Shown: piece by piece, positions 1-5,824 of the stretch
Numbering within the stretch: position 1 is the first letter of the stretch
How the letters are laid out: every line of letters begins with the position of its first letter
Origin: a virus
Length of the DNA: 47,794 nucleotides
IMG/VR virus record: IMGVR_UViG_3300042296_000097
Span: 1 to 47,794 of that record
Reading direction: 5' to 3' (one strand)
Notes under the pieces: generated by a model
The model's database searches: none
The model's input: only the letters and a program-made list of their open reading frames with translations
Told to the model about the DNA's origin: nothing
Made by a program: the position numbers and the translations under genes

Positions 1-74
1 GCTGAGCGAGCAGCCAGTGCGGCTTCGTTGGTTGCGTCTTGCACGGCGTCCAGGTTAAAGTCTTTAGCGTTCAT
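1..74 (-). CDS. 5' end of a small phage protein (partial)
   Basis: Only the first 24 codons lie in the window; the gene runs off the left edge. Translation begins MNAKDFNLDAV and continues with an Ala-rich stretch. The start is chosen because AAGGAG lies 8 bases upstream of the ATG and a consensus promoter sits a further 30 bases up. It is the last unit of the minus-strand early cluster visible here. The product is not recognised. Confidence 0.7.
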   Translation of the reverse strand, partial: MNAKDFNLDAVQDATNEAALAARS

Positions 75-107
75 TTAAAAGCTCCTTAGTGCGTTGTTGA
101 TGTATGT

Positions 108-136
108 ATTATAACAAGGTTTTACCACCTTGTCAA
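108..136 (-). promoter_or_regulatory. sigma-70 promoter, TTGACA-17-TATAAT
   Basis: Perfect -35 and -10 boxes with a 17-bp spacer and an extended -10 TG. The spacer carries the recurring GGTAAAACC motif inside an AAGGT/ACCTT inverted repeat. It drives the partial gene at 1-74. Confidence 0.9.
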
Positions 137-139
137 CTG

Positions 140-340
140 TTATTTGCTGGTGCTGTTGTGGCTTTTAAACAACATGCCGCAGAGGAAGTTCAAGCCCCAT
201 GCTTGGAACAGAGTGACTTCCTTCAGTCCAAACAGTTCGGGCATCAACCAGTCCCACAGGAGCATAGTGGGCAGGGCCATGATCAAGCTGATGCCAACTA
301 GAGTTGCAACGGCTAGGACAAAAGCGGCGACGGTTTGCAT
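140..340 (-). CDS. Small two-segment membrane protein
   Basis: 66 residues starting MQTVAAFVLAV. The start at 340 is preferred over an upstream in-frame ATG because AAGGATC lies just before it and the upstream extension covers the tail of the previous gene. A long hydrophobic segment spans about residues 3-29 and a second weaker one about 45-58, so it probably sits in the inner membrane. It is the third gene of an operon with 575-709 and 355-573. Its stop lies only 3 bases before the next promoter's -35 box. No family is recognised; a role in altering the host envelope is only a guess. Confidence 0.75.
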   Translation of the reverse strand: MQTVAAFVLAVATLVGISLIMALPTMLLWDWLMPELFGLKEVTLFQAWGLNFLCGMLFKSHNSTSK

Positions 341-354
341 AGTGCGATCCTTGT

Positions 355-573
355 TTACTTGTTCAACTTGTTCAGGGCATCCAGGTGCTCTGCTTTGGCC
401 AGCTCGATGTCGTAGACCATCTTGCACAGATAGACTATCATGCCTACGCAGAAGCCAATGCCAATCTGTTCTACGGTGAAGTAGGTGAACACTACGTTGG
501 CACAGAAGCCTGCGATAAGGGCAATGCCCAGGAGTTTGCCCATGTTGAGCAGTGCGGTTTGTTTAGGAGTCAT
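355..573 (-). CDS. Small membrane protein
   Basis: 72 residues starting MTPKQTALLNMGKLL. Two hydrophobic stretches (about 10-30 and 33-48) suggest a helical hairpin in the inner membrane, followed by a charged tail rich in Lys and Glu. AAGGAAAATGAA precedes the ATG, and the start nearly overlaps the TGA of the upstream gene, so the two are probably translationally coupled. An upstream in-frame ATG at 612 would overlap that gene and has no better ribosome site. The function is unknown. Confidence 0.75.
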   Translation of the reverse strand: MTPKQTALLNMGKLLGIALIAGFCANVVFTYFTVEQIGIGFCVGMIVYLCKMVYDIELAKAEHLDALNKLNK

Positions 574-574
574 T

Positions 575-709
575 TCATTTTCCTTTAGTTTGTTTGGCTT
601 CCTGAGCGGCAATCTTGCCGGAGTAGGCTTTGCCTGCGGTGTGGATCAGACCAGTCTTGGTGTAGGTAATAACGCCGCCGGTGCTTGATGGAATTGATTT
701 CTGTGTCAT
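575..709 (-). CDS. Small hypothetical protein
   Basis: 44 residues starting MTQKSIPSSTGG, ending in a Lys-rich tail (AKQTKGK). The start has AAGGAC 6 bases upstream and follows a consensus promoter at 737-765. It is the first gene of a three-gene unit whose other two members are membrane proteins. It is soluble and basic, with no recognisable domain. Confidence 0.7.
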   Translation of the reverse strand: MTQKSIPSSTGGVITYTKTGLIHTAGKAYSGKIAAQEAKQTKGK

Positions 710-736
710 TGTGTGTCCTTGTTTGTTTATGTGTGT

Positions 737-765
737 ATTATAGCACGGAAAAGCCTCGGTGTCAA
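737..765 (-). promoter_or_regulatory. sigma-70 promoter, TTGACA-17-TATAAT
   Basis: Perfect boxes and 17-bp spacer. It heads the operon 709 to 140. A 49-bp inverted-repeat element abuts its -35 box. Confidence 0.9.
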
Positions 766-812
766 CCCCTGCGAAGTACCCAGGCGAGTTGCAGGGTCTA
801 GTGGCAGGGGTT
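764..812 (-). repeat. 49-bp intergenic inverted-repeat element, copy 1
   Basis: Arms AACCCCTGC and GCAGGGGTT (9 bp, perfect) enclose a 31-base interior that itself holds CCCTGC and GGGT segments. It lies 14 bases after the stop of the gene at 827-1066 and runs into the -35 box of the next promoter. A second copy at 5852-5900 matches at 47 of 49 positions. There is no U-tract, so it is not a classical intrinsic terminator. It could be a 3'-end stabiliser, a processed RNA or a protein-binding hairpin. Confidence 0.7.
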
Positions 813-826
813 GGCACTCCGGCCAA

Positions 827-1066
827 TTATGCTATTTCTTTAAAGACTTTGTAGCCACGAGCGGTCAAGGTTGAGATAGCCTGTTGGATCTCTACGGCCT
901 TACCGTGCTCCCACTCCAGCATCTCTTTGGCACCCTTGATGGTGTCTTCATCGCCGTACTGGTTGAAGAAGTTGTGCTTGTAGGAATAGAACTTACGACC
1001 ATCCTCGTCCAGTCGCATCTGGATGGTGCCAAGGCCCCTGTAGTCTACGATCTCGTTTAGCTTCAT
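827..1066 (-). CDS. Hypothetical early phage protein
   Basis: 79 residues starting MKLNEIVDYRGLG. AGGAG lies 7 bases before the ATG. It looks soluble and compact: a basic-aromatic centre (KFYSYKHNFF) then a helical C-terminal half. It is monocistronic, with its own promoter at 1099-1127 and the hairpin element at 764-812 just after its stop. No family is recognised. Confidence 0.75.
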   Translation of the reverse strand: MKLNEIVDYRGLGTIQMRLDEDGRKFYSYKHNFFNQYGDEDTIKGAKEMLEWEHGKAVEIQQAISTLTARGYKVFKEIA

Positions 1067-1098
1067 CTTTTGCTCCTAGTGTGTTAGTGTATGCTTGT

Positions 1099-1127
1099 AT
1101 TATAACGCCAATTTACCAGAGTGTAAA
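1099..1127 (-). promoter_or_regulatory. sigma-70 promoter, TTTACA-17-TATAAT
   Basis: One mismatch in the -35 box, perfect -10, 17-bp spacer. It drives the gene at 827-1066. Confidence 0.85.
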
Positions 1128-1151
1128 CCAATAGCCCTTGCGGGCTAAGGG

Positions 1152-1538
1152 TTATACCCAGCCTTCTACCATCATAACGGGCTTCTTAAGGGCTCGCTTA
1201 ACAAAGGTCTCGGGCTCGTCGTCAACCCGCACTAGCATGTAGCCAAATGCCTCTACCAAGTCCACTTCTGCCACTTCTAGTTCCACGCCTGCTTTCTCAA
1301 AGGCAATGTTCATCTTTGTTAGGGCATACTTAACGCCTGCACAGAAGGCCTCGTGCTCGCTGTCTGTAACGTCTTCAAAGTCGAACGCTTCTACCATCAC
1401 TGCCTCGTAGTCCTGTCCGTCTGCTACAATGAACGGGCGGATCTTAGCCCAAGCCTTCTGGTCCACGCAGTCAAAATGGTCACAGGCTTCGTTAAGGTCG
1501 AAACTGTTAAACGCATCATAGTTTACTTTTTTAGCCAT
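1152..1538 (-). CDS. Hypothetical acidic early phage protein
   Basis: 128 residues starting MAKKVNYDAFNSFD, strongly acidic. The start is set at 1538 by AAGGGGCG 5 bases upstream; an in-frame ATG at 1601 would place the promoter inside the gene. The centre has helix-like acidic runs (FDFEDVTDSEHEAF) and the end is more hydrophobic. Monocistronic. Acidic early phage proteins often bind host enzymes or mimic DNA, but nothing here proves that. Confidence 0.75.
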   Translation of the reverse strand: MAKKVNYDAFNSFDLNEACDHFDCVDQKAWAKIRPFIVADGQDYEAVMVEAFDFEDVTDSEHEAFCAGVKYALTKMNIAFEKAGVELEVAEVDLVEAFGYMLVRVDDEPETFVKRALKKPVMMVEGWV

Positions 1539-1568
1539 CTGTCGCCCCTTTTGTGTTAGTGTGTATGT

Positions 1569-1597
1569 ATTATAACTTCGTTTTACTACTCTGTCAA
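1569..1597 (-). promoter_or_regulatory. sigma-70 promoter, TTGACA-17-TATAAT
   Basis: Perfect boxes, 17-bp spacer. It drives the gene at 1152-1538. Confidence 0.9.
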
Positions 1598-1599
1598 CC

Positions 1600-1618
1600 A
1601 CCCTACGCTCTGTAGGGT
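1600..1618 (-). terminator. Short hairpin ending the 1602-1726 transcript
   Basis: ACCCTAC-GCTCT-GTAGGGT gives a 7-bp stem with a 5-base loop, directly upstream of the next -35 box. There is no T-run, so intrinsic termination is uncertain. Confidence 0.45.
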
Positions 1619-1726
1619 TATTATATCCGTTGCCCCACCTAAGTGCCCCAGTTCCTCTAGGGCTTTAACACTGTTCCTCAGCGTCCTTAAATGCTCTTTA
1701 CTTCAGCAACCTTATTCTTTCTTCTT
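1602..1726 (-). ncRNA. Candidate small non-coding RNA
   Basis: A perfect sigma-70 promoter (1733-1761) points into this stretch, yet it holds no ATG on the minus strand, and the few GTG or TTG starts stop within a handful of codons. The predicted RNA has a 7-bp hairpin at 1645-1663 (GCCCTAG/CTGGGGC, loop AGGAA) and ends at the hairpin 1600-1618. GAGGAAC occurs twice, once in and once just before the hairpin, and could act as an exposed seed or ribosome-site mimic. The promoter is observed; function as an RNA is inferred. Confidence 0.5.
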
Positions 1727-1732
1727 GTATGT

Positions 1733-1761
1733 ATTATAACGTCTTTTCAAAGACCTGTCAA
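1733..1761 (-). promoter_or_regulatory. sigma-70 promoter with no gene behind it
   Basis: Perfect TTGACA-17-TATAAT. The last codons of the gene at 1747-1965 run through its spacer and -35 box. The only downstream target is the non-coding stretch at 1602-1726. Confidence 0.85.
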
Positions 1762-1965
1762 CCTAAAGGGTTTTAGAACTTCTTTGGCTTCTTTGTACTG
1801 TGGCAATTTAGCCACAGCCGCATCGATGGTCATTAAGTGGGCCTGCACCAACAATTCTTCTGCATACAGGCGGTCGTCTTCCGACACTTCCGTGTACCAT
1901 TGTTTGAGCTGTTTGGTAGGCAGGTTCAACAAGAACATTAGGTTACCCTTATCGTGATCGTTCAT
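1747..1965 (-). CDS. Hypothetical early phage protein
   Basis: 72 residues starting MNDHDKGNLMFLLNL; probably all-helical (KQLKQWYTEVSEDDRLYAEELL). The ATG overlaps the TAA of the upstream 27-residue gene (TAATG) and has GGAG 9 bases upstream, which fixes the start. Its C-terminal FRLTGL codons are written over the promoter at 1733-1761. It is the third gene of the 2272-1747 operon. No family is recognised. Confidence 0.75.
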   Translation of the reverse strand: MNDHDKGNLMFLLNLPTKQLKQWYTEVSEDDRLYAEELLVQAHLMTIDAAVAKLPQYKEAKEVLKPFRLTGL

Positions 1966-2048
1966 TAAAATTCTCCCATGATAATCATTGCAAGACCCAT
2001 GACGATCACGGGCATCAGTACTATGGCTAGGTTGATCATTGCTTGCAT
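1965..2048 (-). CDS. 27-residue single-pass membrane peptide
   Basis: A very short gene starting MQAMINLAIVLMPV and ending IIMGEF, almost wholly hydrophobic: one transmembrane helix. AAGGAGTGG lies 6 bases before the ATG, the ATG overlaps the upstream stop (TAATG), and its own TAA overlaps the next ATG (TAATG). The coupling on both sides and the strong ribosome site make a real gene likely despite its size. Small phage membrane peptides can modulate host membrane enzymes or exclude other phages; no specific role is visible. Confidence 0.7.
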   Translation of the reverse strand: MQAMINLAIVLMPVIVMGLAMIIMGEF

Positions 2049-2272
2049 TAGATCCACTCCTTATAGTCGCCATGTTCTTCGTTGTCGTTGAAGCCTGCGG
2101 TGTAGGCCACGATCTCATTGGGTGTCATATCCTTGAGAGTGACACGCCCTGAGGCTTTGGTGTCACCTAGGTAGTAGTGGGGATTGTAGTCCCTGCGGTA
2201 ATAGCTGTCTGCCATGCCGCGATCATAAGGACCACCGTGTCGTGTGTCCATCTCGATGTGTTCTCTAATCAT
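2048..2272 (-). CDS. Hypothetical early phage protein
   Basis: 74 residues starting MIREHIEMDTRHGGPYD. It is rich in Tyr, Arg and His in the first half (SYYRRDYNPHYYLG) and acidic at the end. AAGGAGCAAAG precedes the ATG. First gene of a three-gene coupled operon with the 27-residue membrane peptide and the 72-residue protein. Not recognised. Confidence 0.75.
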   Translation of the reverse strand: MIREHIEMDTRHGGPYDRGMADSYYRRDYNPHYYLGDTKASGRVTLKDMTPNEIVAYTAGFNDNEEHGDYKEWI

Positions 2273-2298
2273 CTTTGCTCCTTAGTGTCTATGTGTGT

Positions 2299-2327
2299 AT
2301 TGTAACAGGAATTCAAAGCCCTGTCAA
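2299..2327 (-). promoter_or_regulatory. sigma-70 promoter, TTGACA-17-TACAAT
   Basis: Perfect -35, one mismatch in -10, 17-bp spacer. It heads the operon 2272-1747. Confidence 0.88.
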
Positions 2328-2339
2328 CCACTAAGGTCT

Positions 2340-2657
2340 TTACCAAACCAACTCTTTTGCTGGGTAACGGATGGAACCTTCGTAGTCCAACTGGCTCTGC
2401 TCAAACTCTGTGAGGTAGTCGTCCTTGACAATGCGGAAGTCGATCACTGTTTCACGGAAGTGATCGTTGTCTGACTCAATCTGTGCTCGCAGGCACATGA
2501 CCGCCATGGTAGCATCGGCAGAGCCACCTTTGAACTTCTTGACCACGTAGTCCGAACCGCCCTTGGCTTTCCAGTACTGTGGGCACTCGTTCTTGCCGTC
2601 CCAATCATGGGCACCGTAGTTCTCGTAGTATTGTGTAGTGATTAACAGTTTAGCCAT
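2340..2657 (-). CDS. Hypothetical early phage protein
   Basis: 105 residues starting MAKLLITTQYYENYGAHD. Starts with a beta-like strand, then an aromatic Tyr/Trp-rich part (NYGAHDWDGKNECPQYWK), a helical middle and an acidic tail. The leader (ATCGCAACAAGGAG) is shared with other early genes. Monocistronic. I recall similar small proteins from large phages but cannot name a domain. Confidence 0.75.
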   Translation of the reverse strand: MAKLLITTQYYENYGAHDWDGKNECPQYWKAKGGSDYVVKKFKGGSADATMAVMCLRAQIESDNDHFRETVIDFRIVKDDYLTEFEQSQLDYEGSIRYPAKELVW

Positions 2658-2683
2658 TGTGTGCTCCTTGTTGCGATGTATGT

Positions 2684-2712
2684 ATTATAACATCAAAAAG
2701 AAACCCTGTCAA
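2684..2712 (-). promoter_or_regulatory. sigma-70 promoter with -35 in a hairpin loop
   Basis: Perfect TTGACA-17-TATAAT. The -35 box lies within an AACCCTG/CAGGGTT hairpin (2702-2722) that could end the upstream tRNA transcript, so terminator and promoter are superimposed. Confidence 0.88.
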
Positions 2713-2725
2713 GTGCAGGGTTATT

Positions 2726-2800
2726 TGGTCCGGCCACCAGGAATCGAACCTGGATTGACTGCTTAGAAGGCAGATGTTCTGTCCATTGAACTATGGCCAG
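2726..2800 (-). tRNA. tRNA-Arg, anticodon TCT
   Basis: A complete cloverleaf can be drawn: 7-bp acceptor (CTGGCCA with TGGCCGG, one G-U), D arm GTTC/GAAC, anticodon loop CTTCTAA giving TCT, T arm CCAGG-TTCGATT-CCTGG, and an encoded CCA. The anticodon stem has a mismatch at its first pair. It decodes AGA, a codon frequent in the AT-rich late genes here, so it may supplement a host poor in this tRNA. It lies 6 bases after the stop of the gene at 2807-3094 and may be co-transcribed with it. Confidence 0.93.
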
Positions 2801-2806
2801 GAATCT

Positions 2807-3094
2807 TTATCTACAGTGAGTGCGCCAGCCAAAGAACTGACCATAGCCGTTATAGACCGGAGTATGGTAGCATACCGGCTGTGGGGGCAAGGGTTGGTAG
2901 ATGATCTGCGGTTGTGGTTGGTAGATCACAGGAGGTTGTTGAACGATTACAGGAGGCTGAACGGGCTGTTGTTTAGCCATTGAATTGCCTATGAATCCGC
3001 CTAGGATGATACCCAGCAAGACATCCTCTGGACCAGCTGCCTGTGCAGTGCCCAAGGATGCGATCAGTGCGATTGAAGTAAGGATTCGTTTCAT
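2807..3094 (-). CDS. Secreted Pro/Gln-rich small protein
   Basis: 95 residues. A typical signal peptide (MKRILTSIALIASLGTAQA) is followed by a glycine-zipper-like segment (LLGIILGGFIGNSMA), then a Pro/Gln/Val-rich region (repeated QPPVI and PQPQIIYQP) and a C-terminal part with two Cys. The design fits a periplasmic or outer-membrane-associated protein made in the infected cell. The ATG lies 6 bases after the -10 box, so the message may be leaderless. It could be a host-derived envelope gene. Confidence 0.75.
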   Translation of the reverse strand: MKRILTSIALIASLGTAQAAGPEDVLLGIILGGFIGNSMAKQQPVQPPVIVQQPPVIYQPQPQIIYQPLPPQPVCYHTPVYNGYGQFFGWRTHCR

Positions 3095-3100
3095 AGTTCT

Positions 3101-3129
3101 ATTATACAGTCAATTATTTATCAAGTCAA
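3101..3129 (-). promoter_or_regulatory. sigma-70 promoter, TTGACT-17-TATAAT, for a leaderless message
   Basis: The ATG at 3094 follows TATAAT by 6 bases, about where transcription should start. No ribosome site can fit. Confidence 0.75.
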
Positions 3130-3330
3130 CTCTTTAAATGTTCGCCCTTTGAGATCCAGCTTGAGCGGTGTACGGAACTTCTTTACCTGATCTGTGCCCG
3201 CAGGTATGTAGGCAATAGCTGTGGCACTTCGACCTGTAACCCGCTCGTTGAAGATGTAGACATGGTTACCGGCGTTGCTGTCTGTCCACTGTGTGGTTTC
3301 CTGATAGACTTTAATCGATTTGGATGTCAT
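3121..3330 (-). CDS. Hypothetical early phage protein
   Basis: 69 residues starting MTSKSIKVYQETTQWTD. Beta-rich, soluble. The start overlaps the end of the upstream gene by 20 bases and has GAGGG 8 bases before it. Last gene of the 3692-3121 operon. Not recognised. Confidence 0.7.
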   Translation of the reverse strand: MTSKSIKVYQETTQWTDSNAGNHVYIFNERVTGRSATAIAYIPAGTDQVKKFRTPLKLDLKGRTFKELT

Positions 3331-3496
3331 GTATCTTACCCTCGTTGAAGATGTAGTAAAGGTTCATAGAACCGTAGTAGACCCAGATGCAGTCATTGCC
3401 CGGAGTCATTGTGTAGTGTGTGATTCCCTTGCGGGCCATGTCCTCTTCGACTAGGATGACCTCTAGTGGGTTAAGGTCTGGATGTATCTTAAGCAC
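3311..3496 (-). CDS. Hypothetical early phage protein (GTG start)
   Basis: 61 residues starting (GTG) MLKIHPDLNPLEVIL, ending EGKIHDIQID. The GTG overlaps the last codons of the upstream gene and has GGAG 9 bases upstream. Middle gene of a three-gene operon with overlapping ends. Mixed alpha/beta with many aromatics (CIWVYYGSMNLYYIF). Not recognised. Confidence 0.7.
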   Translation of the reverse strand: MLKIHPDLNPLEVILVEEDMARKGITHYTMTPGNDCIWVYYGSMNLYYIFNEGKIHDIQID

Positions 3497-3692
3497 GTTT
3501 CAGCACTCCGAAGATCGAGTTCTGGAGTTCAGCGGCTTCCTCAGTCTCGAGGTAGAAGTCAGTCCGTGGATCCCAGTAGCGGCCTTCCTTAGGATCGTAG
3601 TAGGCAACACGGCCATTGGGATAGTGGAAGGGTCCTTCAAGTCCTTTGCGTGGACCGTATTCCTTGTTGTGTTTGAAAACAATGTAGCTCAT
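3489..3692 (-). CDS. Hypothetical early phage protein
   Basis: 67 residues starting MSYIVFKHNKEYGPRKG. The N-terminal half reads as short beta strands and turns (VAYYDPKEGRYWDPRTDFY), then a helix (ETEEAAELQNSIFGVLKRA). First gene of the operon. The leader GCAACAAGGAGCAG is the common early type. Not recognised. Confidence 0.75.
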   Translation of the reverse strand: MSYIVFKHNKEYGPRKGLEGPFHYPNGRVAYYDPKEGRYWDPRTDFYLETEEAAELQNSIFGVLKRA

Positions 3693-3909
3693 TGACTGCT
3701 CCTTGTTGCGATGTATGTATTATAACACCGGGATAGTATTCTGTCAACCAATTCCTTGCGTCTTGTAGGGTCTTTAAGGGCTCTTCTCTATCGCTGAGAA
3801 CACGATGGTTTCCACAGGCTCGGACATGATAGCCTACTTGATCATTGCCTATGATACGAAAGCTTCGATCTCTGCGGAACCATTCTTCGTCGACATTGTT
3901 TAAGTTCAT
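3637..3909 (-). CDS. Hypothetical protein read through the next promoter
   Basis: 90 residues starting MNLNNVDEEWFRRDRSF. The first 55 residues look like a real small protein. The frame then runs through the promoter at 3719-3747 (encoding YYPGVIIHTSQQGAV) and ends inside the gene at 3489-3692, so the tail is probably incidental. The ATG lies 6 bases after its own -10 box with no ribosome site, suggesting leaderless translation. Confidence 0.5.
   Translation of the reverse strand: MNLNNVDEEWFRRDRSFRIIGNDQVGYHVRACGNHRVLSDREEPLKTLQDARNWLTEYYPGVIIHTSQQGAVNELHCFQTQQGIRSTQRT
3719..3747 (-). promoter_or_regulatory. sigma-70 promoter, TTGACA-17-TATAAT
   Basis: Perfect boxes. It heads the operon 3692-3121 and lies within the frame of the gene at 3637-3909. 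Confidence 0.88.
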
Positions 3910-3915
3910 GTATGT

Positions 3916-3944
3916 ATTATAGCAAGGTTTTACCACTCTGTCAA
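3916..3944 (-). promoter_or_regulatory. sigma-70 promoter for a leaderless message
   Basis: TTGACA-17-TATAAT with GGTAAAACC in the spacer. The ATG at 3909 follows the -10 box by 6 bases. Confidence 0.85.
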
Positions 3945-3964
3945 CCTCTTTTGGTGTTGTATTT

Positions 3965-4060
3965 TTGCCACAAAAGGTGAGCCCCGCAACAGCTTCACAG
4001 CGTGGCAGGGCTCGGGGGTTTGCCTGGGACACTACCCCCAGGACTTCGGAGCGAACTCTC
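3965..4060 (-). other. Hairpin-rich intergenic segment
   Basis: After the stop of the gene at 4064 the minus strand holds CCTGGG/CCCAGG (6 bp, 8-base loop) and then GAGCCCTGC/GCGGGGCTC (9 bp with one G-U). A T-rich tract (CCTTTTGTGG) follows. No open frame is seen. It may be a 3'-UTR with a terminator, or a small structured RNA. Confidence 0.45.
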
Positions 4061-4063
4061 TAC

Positions 4064-4333
4064 TTACGCAAGGCCGAGAGCCATAGCCTTGTAACCTGCG
4101 GCAATGATCTTGCGGCTTGGTTGACCCATAACATACTCGGTCACTTCAACACCGTTACCGGCTTTGCGGTTGTTTGCATACACTGCGAAACCGCTTTGAC
4201 GAATACGGCTGACTTCAGCTGTGACATTCTTGATACCGAAACGCTTTGCAGCCTGTGCAGGAGTCAATGCCTCGCCTGCTTTCAATGCTGTGAATAGTTT
4301 CCCGGCTTTGGTTTCTGGATTAATCGTTTTCAT
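4064..4333 (-). CDS. Helix-turn-helix DNA-binding protein
   Basis: 89 residues starting MKTINPETKAGKLF. The segment ALTPAQAAKRFGIKNVTAEV (about residues 22-41) has the spacing of a helix-turn-helix, followed by a recognition-type helix (SRIRQSGFAV) and a short beta wing (VEVTEYVMG), as in small winged-helix phage regulators. AAGGAAG precedes the ATG, and upstream ATGs have no site. It has its own promoter. It could regulate the early promoters around it, but the target is unknown. Confidence 0.75.
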   Translation of the reverse strand: MKTINPETKAGKLFTALKAGEALTPAQAAKRFGIKNVTAEVSRIRQSGFAVYANNRKAGNGVEVTEYVMGQPSRKIIAAGYKAMALGLA

Positions 4334-4373
4334 TTTGTCTTCCTTGTTAGATACTGCTGTGCAGTTATTATCT

Positions 4374-4402
4374 ATTATAGAGAAGACTGACTGGTAAATC
4401 AA
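4374..4402 (-). promoter_or_regulatory. sigma-70 promoter, TTGATT-17-TATAAT
   Basis: It drives the helix-turn-helix gene. The -35 box overlaps the stop of the gene at 4399-4617. It lacks the GGTAAAACC spacer motif seen in most other early promoters. Confidence 0.8.
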
Positions 4403-4617
4403 GCACTAATTTTGCCAAATTCACGATCGACATAATGTCCGATCAGTTTACGCTGGATAAGGGTAATCAAATCCCCGTGCTGATCCGAAACAATGAATCG
4501 AACAGGGCAACGACCCCAAGTACCGGACCTTTGGAACTCTGCAAACCATTTGCGGTGTTGCTTGTTCTCCGGATCGAATGCCGTCCAAGGACGACCAATA
4601 TAATCTAATCTACTCAT
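4399..4617 (-). CDS. Hypothetical early phage protein
   Basis: 72 residues starting MSRLDYIGRPWTAFDPE. Rich in Arg, Trp and His in the first half (NKQHRKWFAEFQRSGTWG), then a beta-like segment. GAGAG lies 7 bases before the ATG. An in-frame ATG at 4647 is possible but has no ribosome site. No clear consensus promoter is found upstream, unlike its neighbours. Not recognised. Confidence 0.65.
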   Translation of the reverse strand: MSRLDYIGRPWTAFDPENKQHRKWFAEFQRSGTWGRCPVRFIVSDQHGDLITLIQRKLIGHYVDREFGKISA

Positions 4618-4701
4618 AGTGTTCTCTCTGAATACCCCGTTATACATGTTATCGAAGAGGACTTATTGACATTGCCTCTACGCACACTGCAGGGGTTATT
4701 C

Positions 4702-5121
4702 TTAGTAAGGGGCGTCTTCCATGTCAGCCAGCTGGGCAATCACTTGGGCTTTAGTAGGAGTGGGTTTGGCTTCTGCCTTCTTAGCAGCCACCTTGGCTTC
4801 GATAGCCTTCATAGTAGGCTTGGCCTTTGCAGCTTTGGCAACCTTAGCCTCTTTAGCAGGCACTTCGCTACGCTTGTCGATCTCAGCAGCCAGTGCAGCC
4901 AACACATCAGCATTGGTCTTGCCGTTGGTAGTGGCAAAGTCGATCTCCATGAGATAAGCAACAGCGTCCTCTTTGGTCATAGCGTGTTTCAGCTCGATGA
5001 TATCAATATCGGTATGACCGTTCTTGATCAGCACCTTGGTACGCAGTGCGTCATTGGCAAAACGAACTTTGAATTGGCCATCTTGTTTAGAAACGCCAGC
5101 ATGGGTAAAAGATTTAGACAT
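4702..5121 (-). CDS. Phage protein with Ala/Lys-rich histone-like tail
   Basis: 139 residues from MSKSFTHAGVSKQDG. Residues 1-85 form a compact domain of a type I recall from T4-like marine and freshwater phages. Residues 90-125 are an Ala/Lys/Pro repeat (AKVAKAAKAKPT, KVAAKKAEAKPTPTK) like histone H1 tails. The basic tail suggests nucleic-acid binding. GGAAATTTT precedes the ATG. A second in-frame ATG at 5172, 6 bases after the -10 box, would add 17 residues from a leaderless start. Confidence 0.8.
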   Translation of the reverse strand: MSKSFTHAGVSKQDGQFKVRFANDALRTKVLIKNGHTDIDIIELKHAMTKEDAVAYLMEIDFATTNGKTNADVLAALAAEIDKRSEVPAKEAKVAKAAKAKPTMKAIEAKVAAKKAEAKPTPTKAQVIAQLADMEDAPY

Positions 5122-5178
5122 AAAATTTCCTTTGTGTTTGTCTGTGTGTACGAACAGCACCGCGCTGTCCATGTATTA

Positions 5179-5207
5179 ATTATAACCTCTTTTGGAGGAA
5201 CTGTCAA
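5179..5207 (-). promoter_or_regulatory. sigma-70 promoter, TTGACA-17-TATAAT
   Basis: Perfect boxes. The TGA within TTGACA is also the stop codon of the gene at 5204-5383. Confidence 0.9.
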
Positions 5208-5383
5208 CCAAAATATGGCGAATAGACTTCCTCCTCTTGTGGCGTATCAGCAACACTGTTGCCTTCAATCCAACCGTAGACCATCTCCACGGGGCAATCC
5301 AATGTCAGTGCAATCATTCTGGCACTCATGCCATCGATGTACAGTTGCTCAATGTCGTATGCCAGTTCAGCGATCTTGCTCAT
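5204..5383 (-). CDS. Small helix-turn-helix-like protein
   Basis: 59 residues starting MSKIAELAYDIEQLY. A likely helix-turn-helix covers about residues 8-42: helix, GMSARMIALTL, turn DCP, then VEMVYGWIEG, like the C-terminal DNA-reading domains of transposases and sigma factors. The ATG overlaps the TGA of the upstream gene (ATGA), so translation is coupled. Its stop is supplied by the next promoter's -35 box. Confidence 0.7.
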   Translation of the reverse strand: MSKIAELAYDIEQLYIDGMSARMIALTLDCPVEMVYGWIEGNSVADTPQEEEVYSPYFG

Positions 5384-5793
5384 TCCATTTCCTCCTCTTG
5401 CTTCTCTTGTTCAAATGCCAGTTCTAACGGAATCCAATTCTCTTGTGTGCCGTAGTGACGAACATACCACTGAGCCTTGCCTTTCCAGTTCATGCTGAGG
5501 ATGTAGTCGTACTCCTCGCCGCTGACATTTTTGTAATAGTCCTCAATGTCTTTGTATTTCTCAATCGACAACTCTTCACCGCGTTGTGTGTAGGCACCCT
5601 GTTTAGTTTCCTCAACAGAGTCGCACAGGCTTGAGAAACCGCCCAAGTCAATCAAGTCACGCAGTTTGAACGGATCGCTGTAGTGCTTGAGCAAGAGCTG
5701 GCCGTTGTGTGCCAGGTAGCCGTCCCAGTGACAGTAGACTTGCTGTACTGTGCCATCTGCAAACTCAAGTGCGATAGTGCTTCGTGTACCCAT
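5380..5793 (-). CDS. Conserved phage protein (MGTRSTIA type)
   Basis: 137 residues starting MGTRSTIALEFADGTV, with YCHWDGYLAHNG near residue 20, a pattern I recall from small proteins of many phages and some bacteria. The pattern of Cys, His, Trp and Asp early on is distinctive, but I cannot name a reaction. The C-terminus is very acidic (EQEKQEEEME). Start 5793 has GGAGCACAC upstream. First gene of a two-gene operon with the helix-turn-helix-like protein. Confidence 0.8.
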   Translation of the reverse strand: MGTRSTIALEFADGTVQQVYCHWDGYLAHNGQLLLKHYSDPFKLRDLIDLGGFSSLCDSVEETKQGAYTQRGEELSIEKYKDIEDYYKNVSGEEYDYILSMNWKGKAQWYVRHYGTQENWIPLELAFEQEKQEEEME

Positions 5794-5824
5794 TGTGTGC
5801 TCCAGTGTGTTTGTGTAAGTGTTA

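Noticed and set aside
1152-1601. Longer 149-codon version of the 128-residue gene
   Set aside because: The extra N-terminus is the translated promoter (RSYNTYT), which recurs in front of many genes here; the downstream ATG has the ribosome site.
4666-5427. 253-codon plus-strand frame opposite the Ala/Lys-rich gene
   Set aside because: It is antisense to three well-supported minus-strand genes with promoters and ribosome sites, and its translation is rich in Leu/Ser/His with no family likeness.
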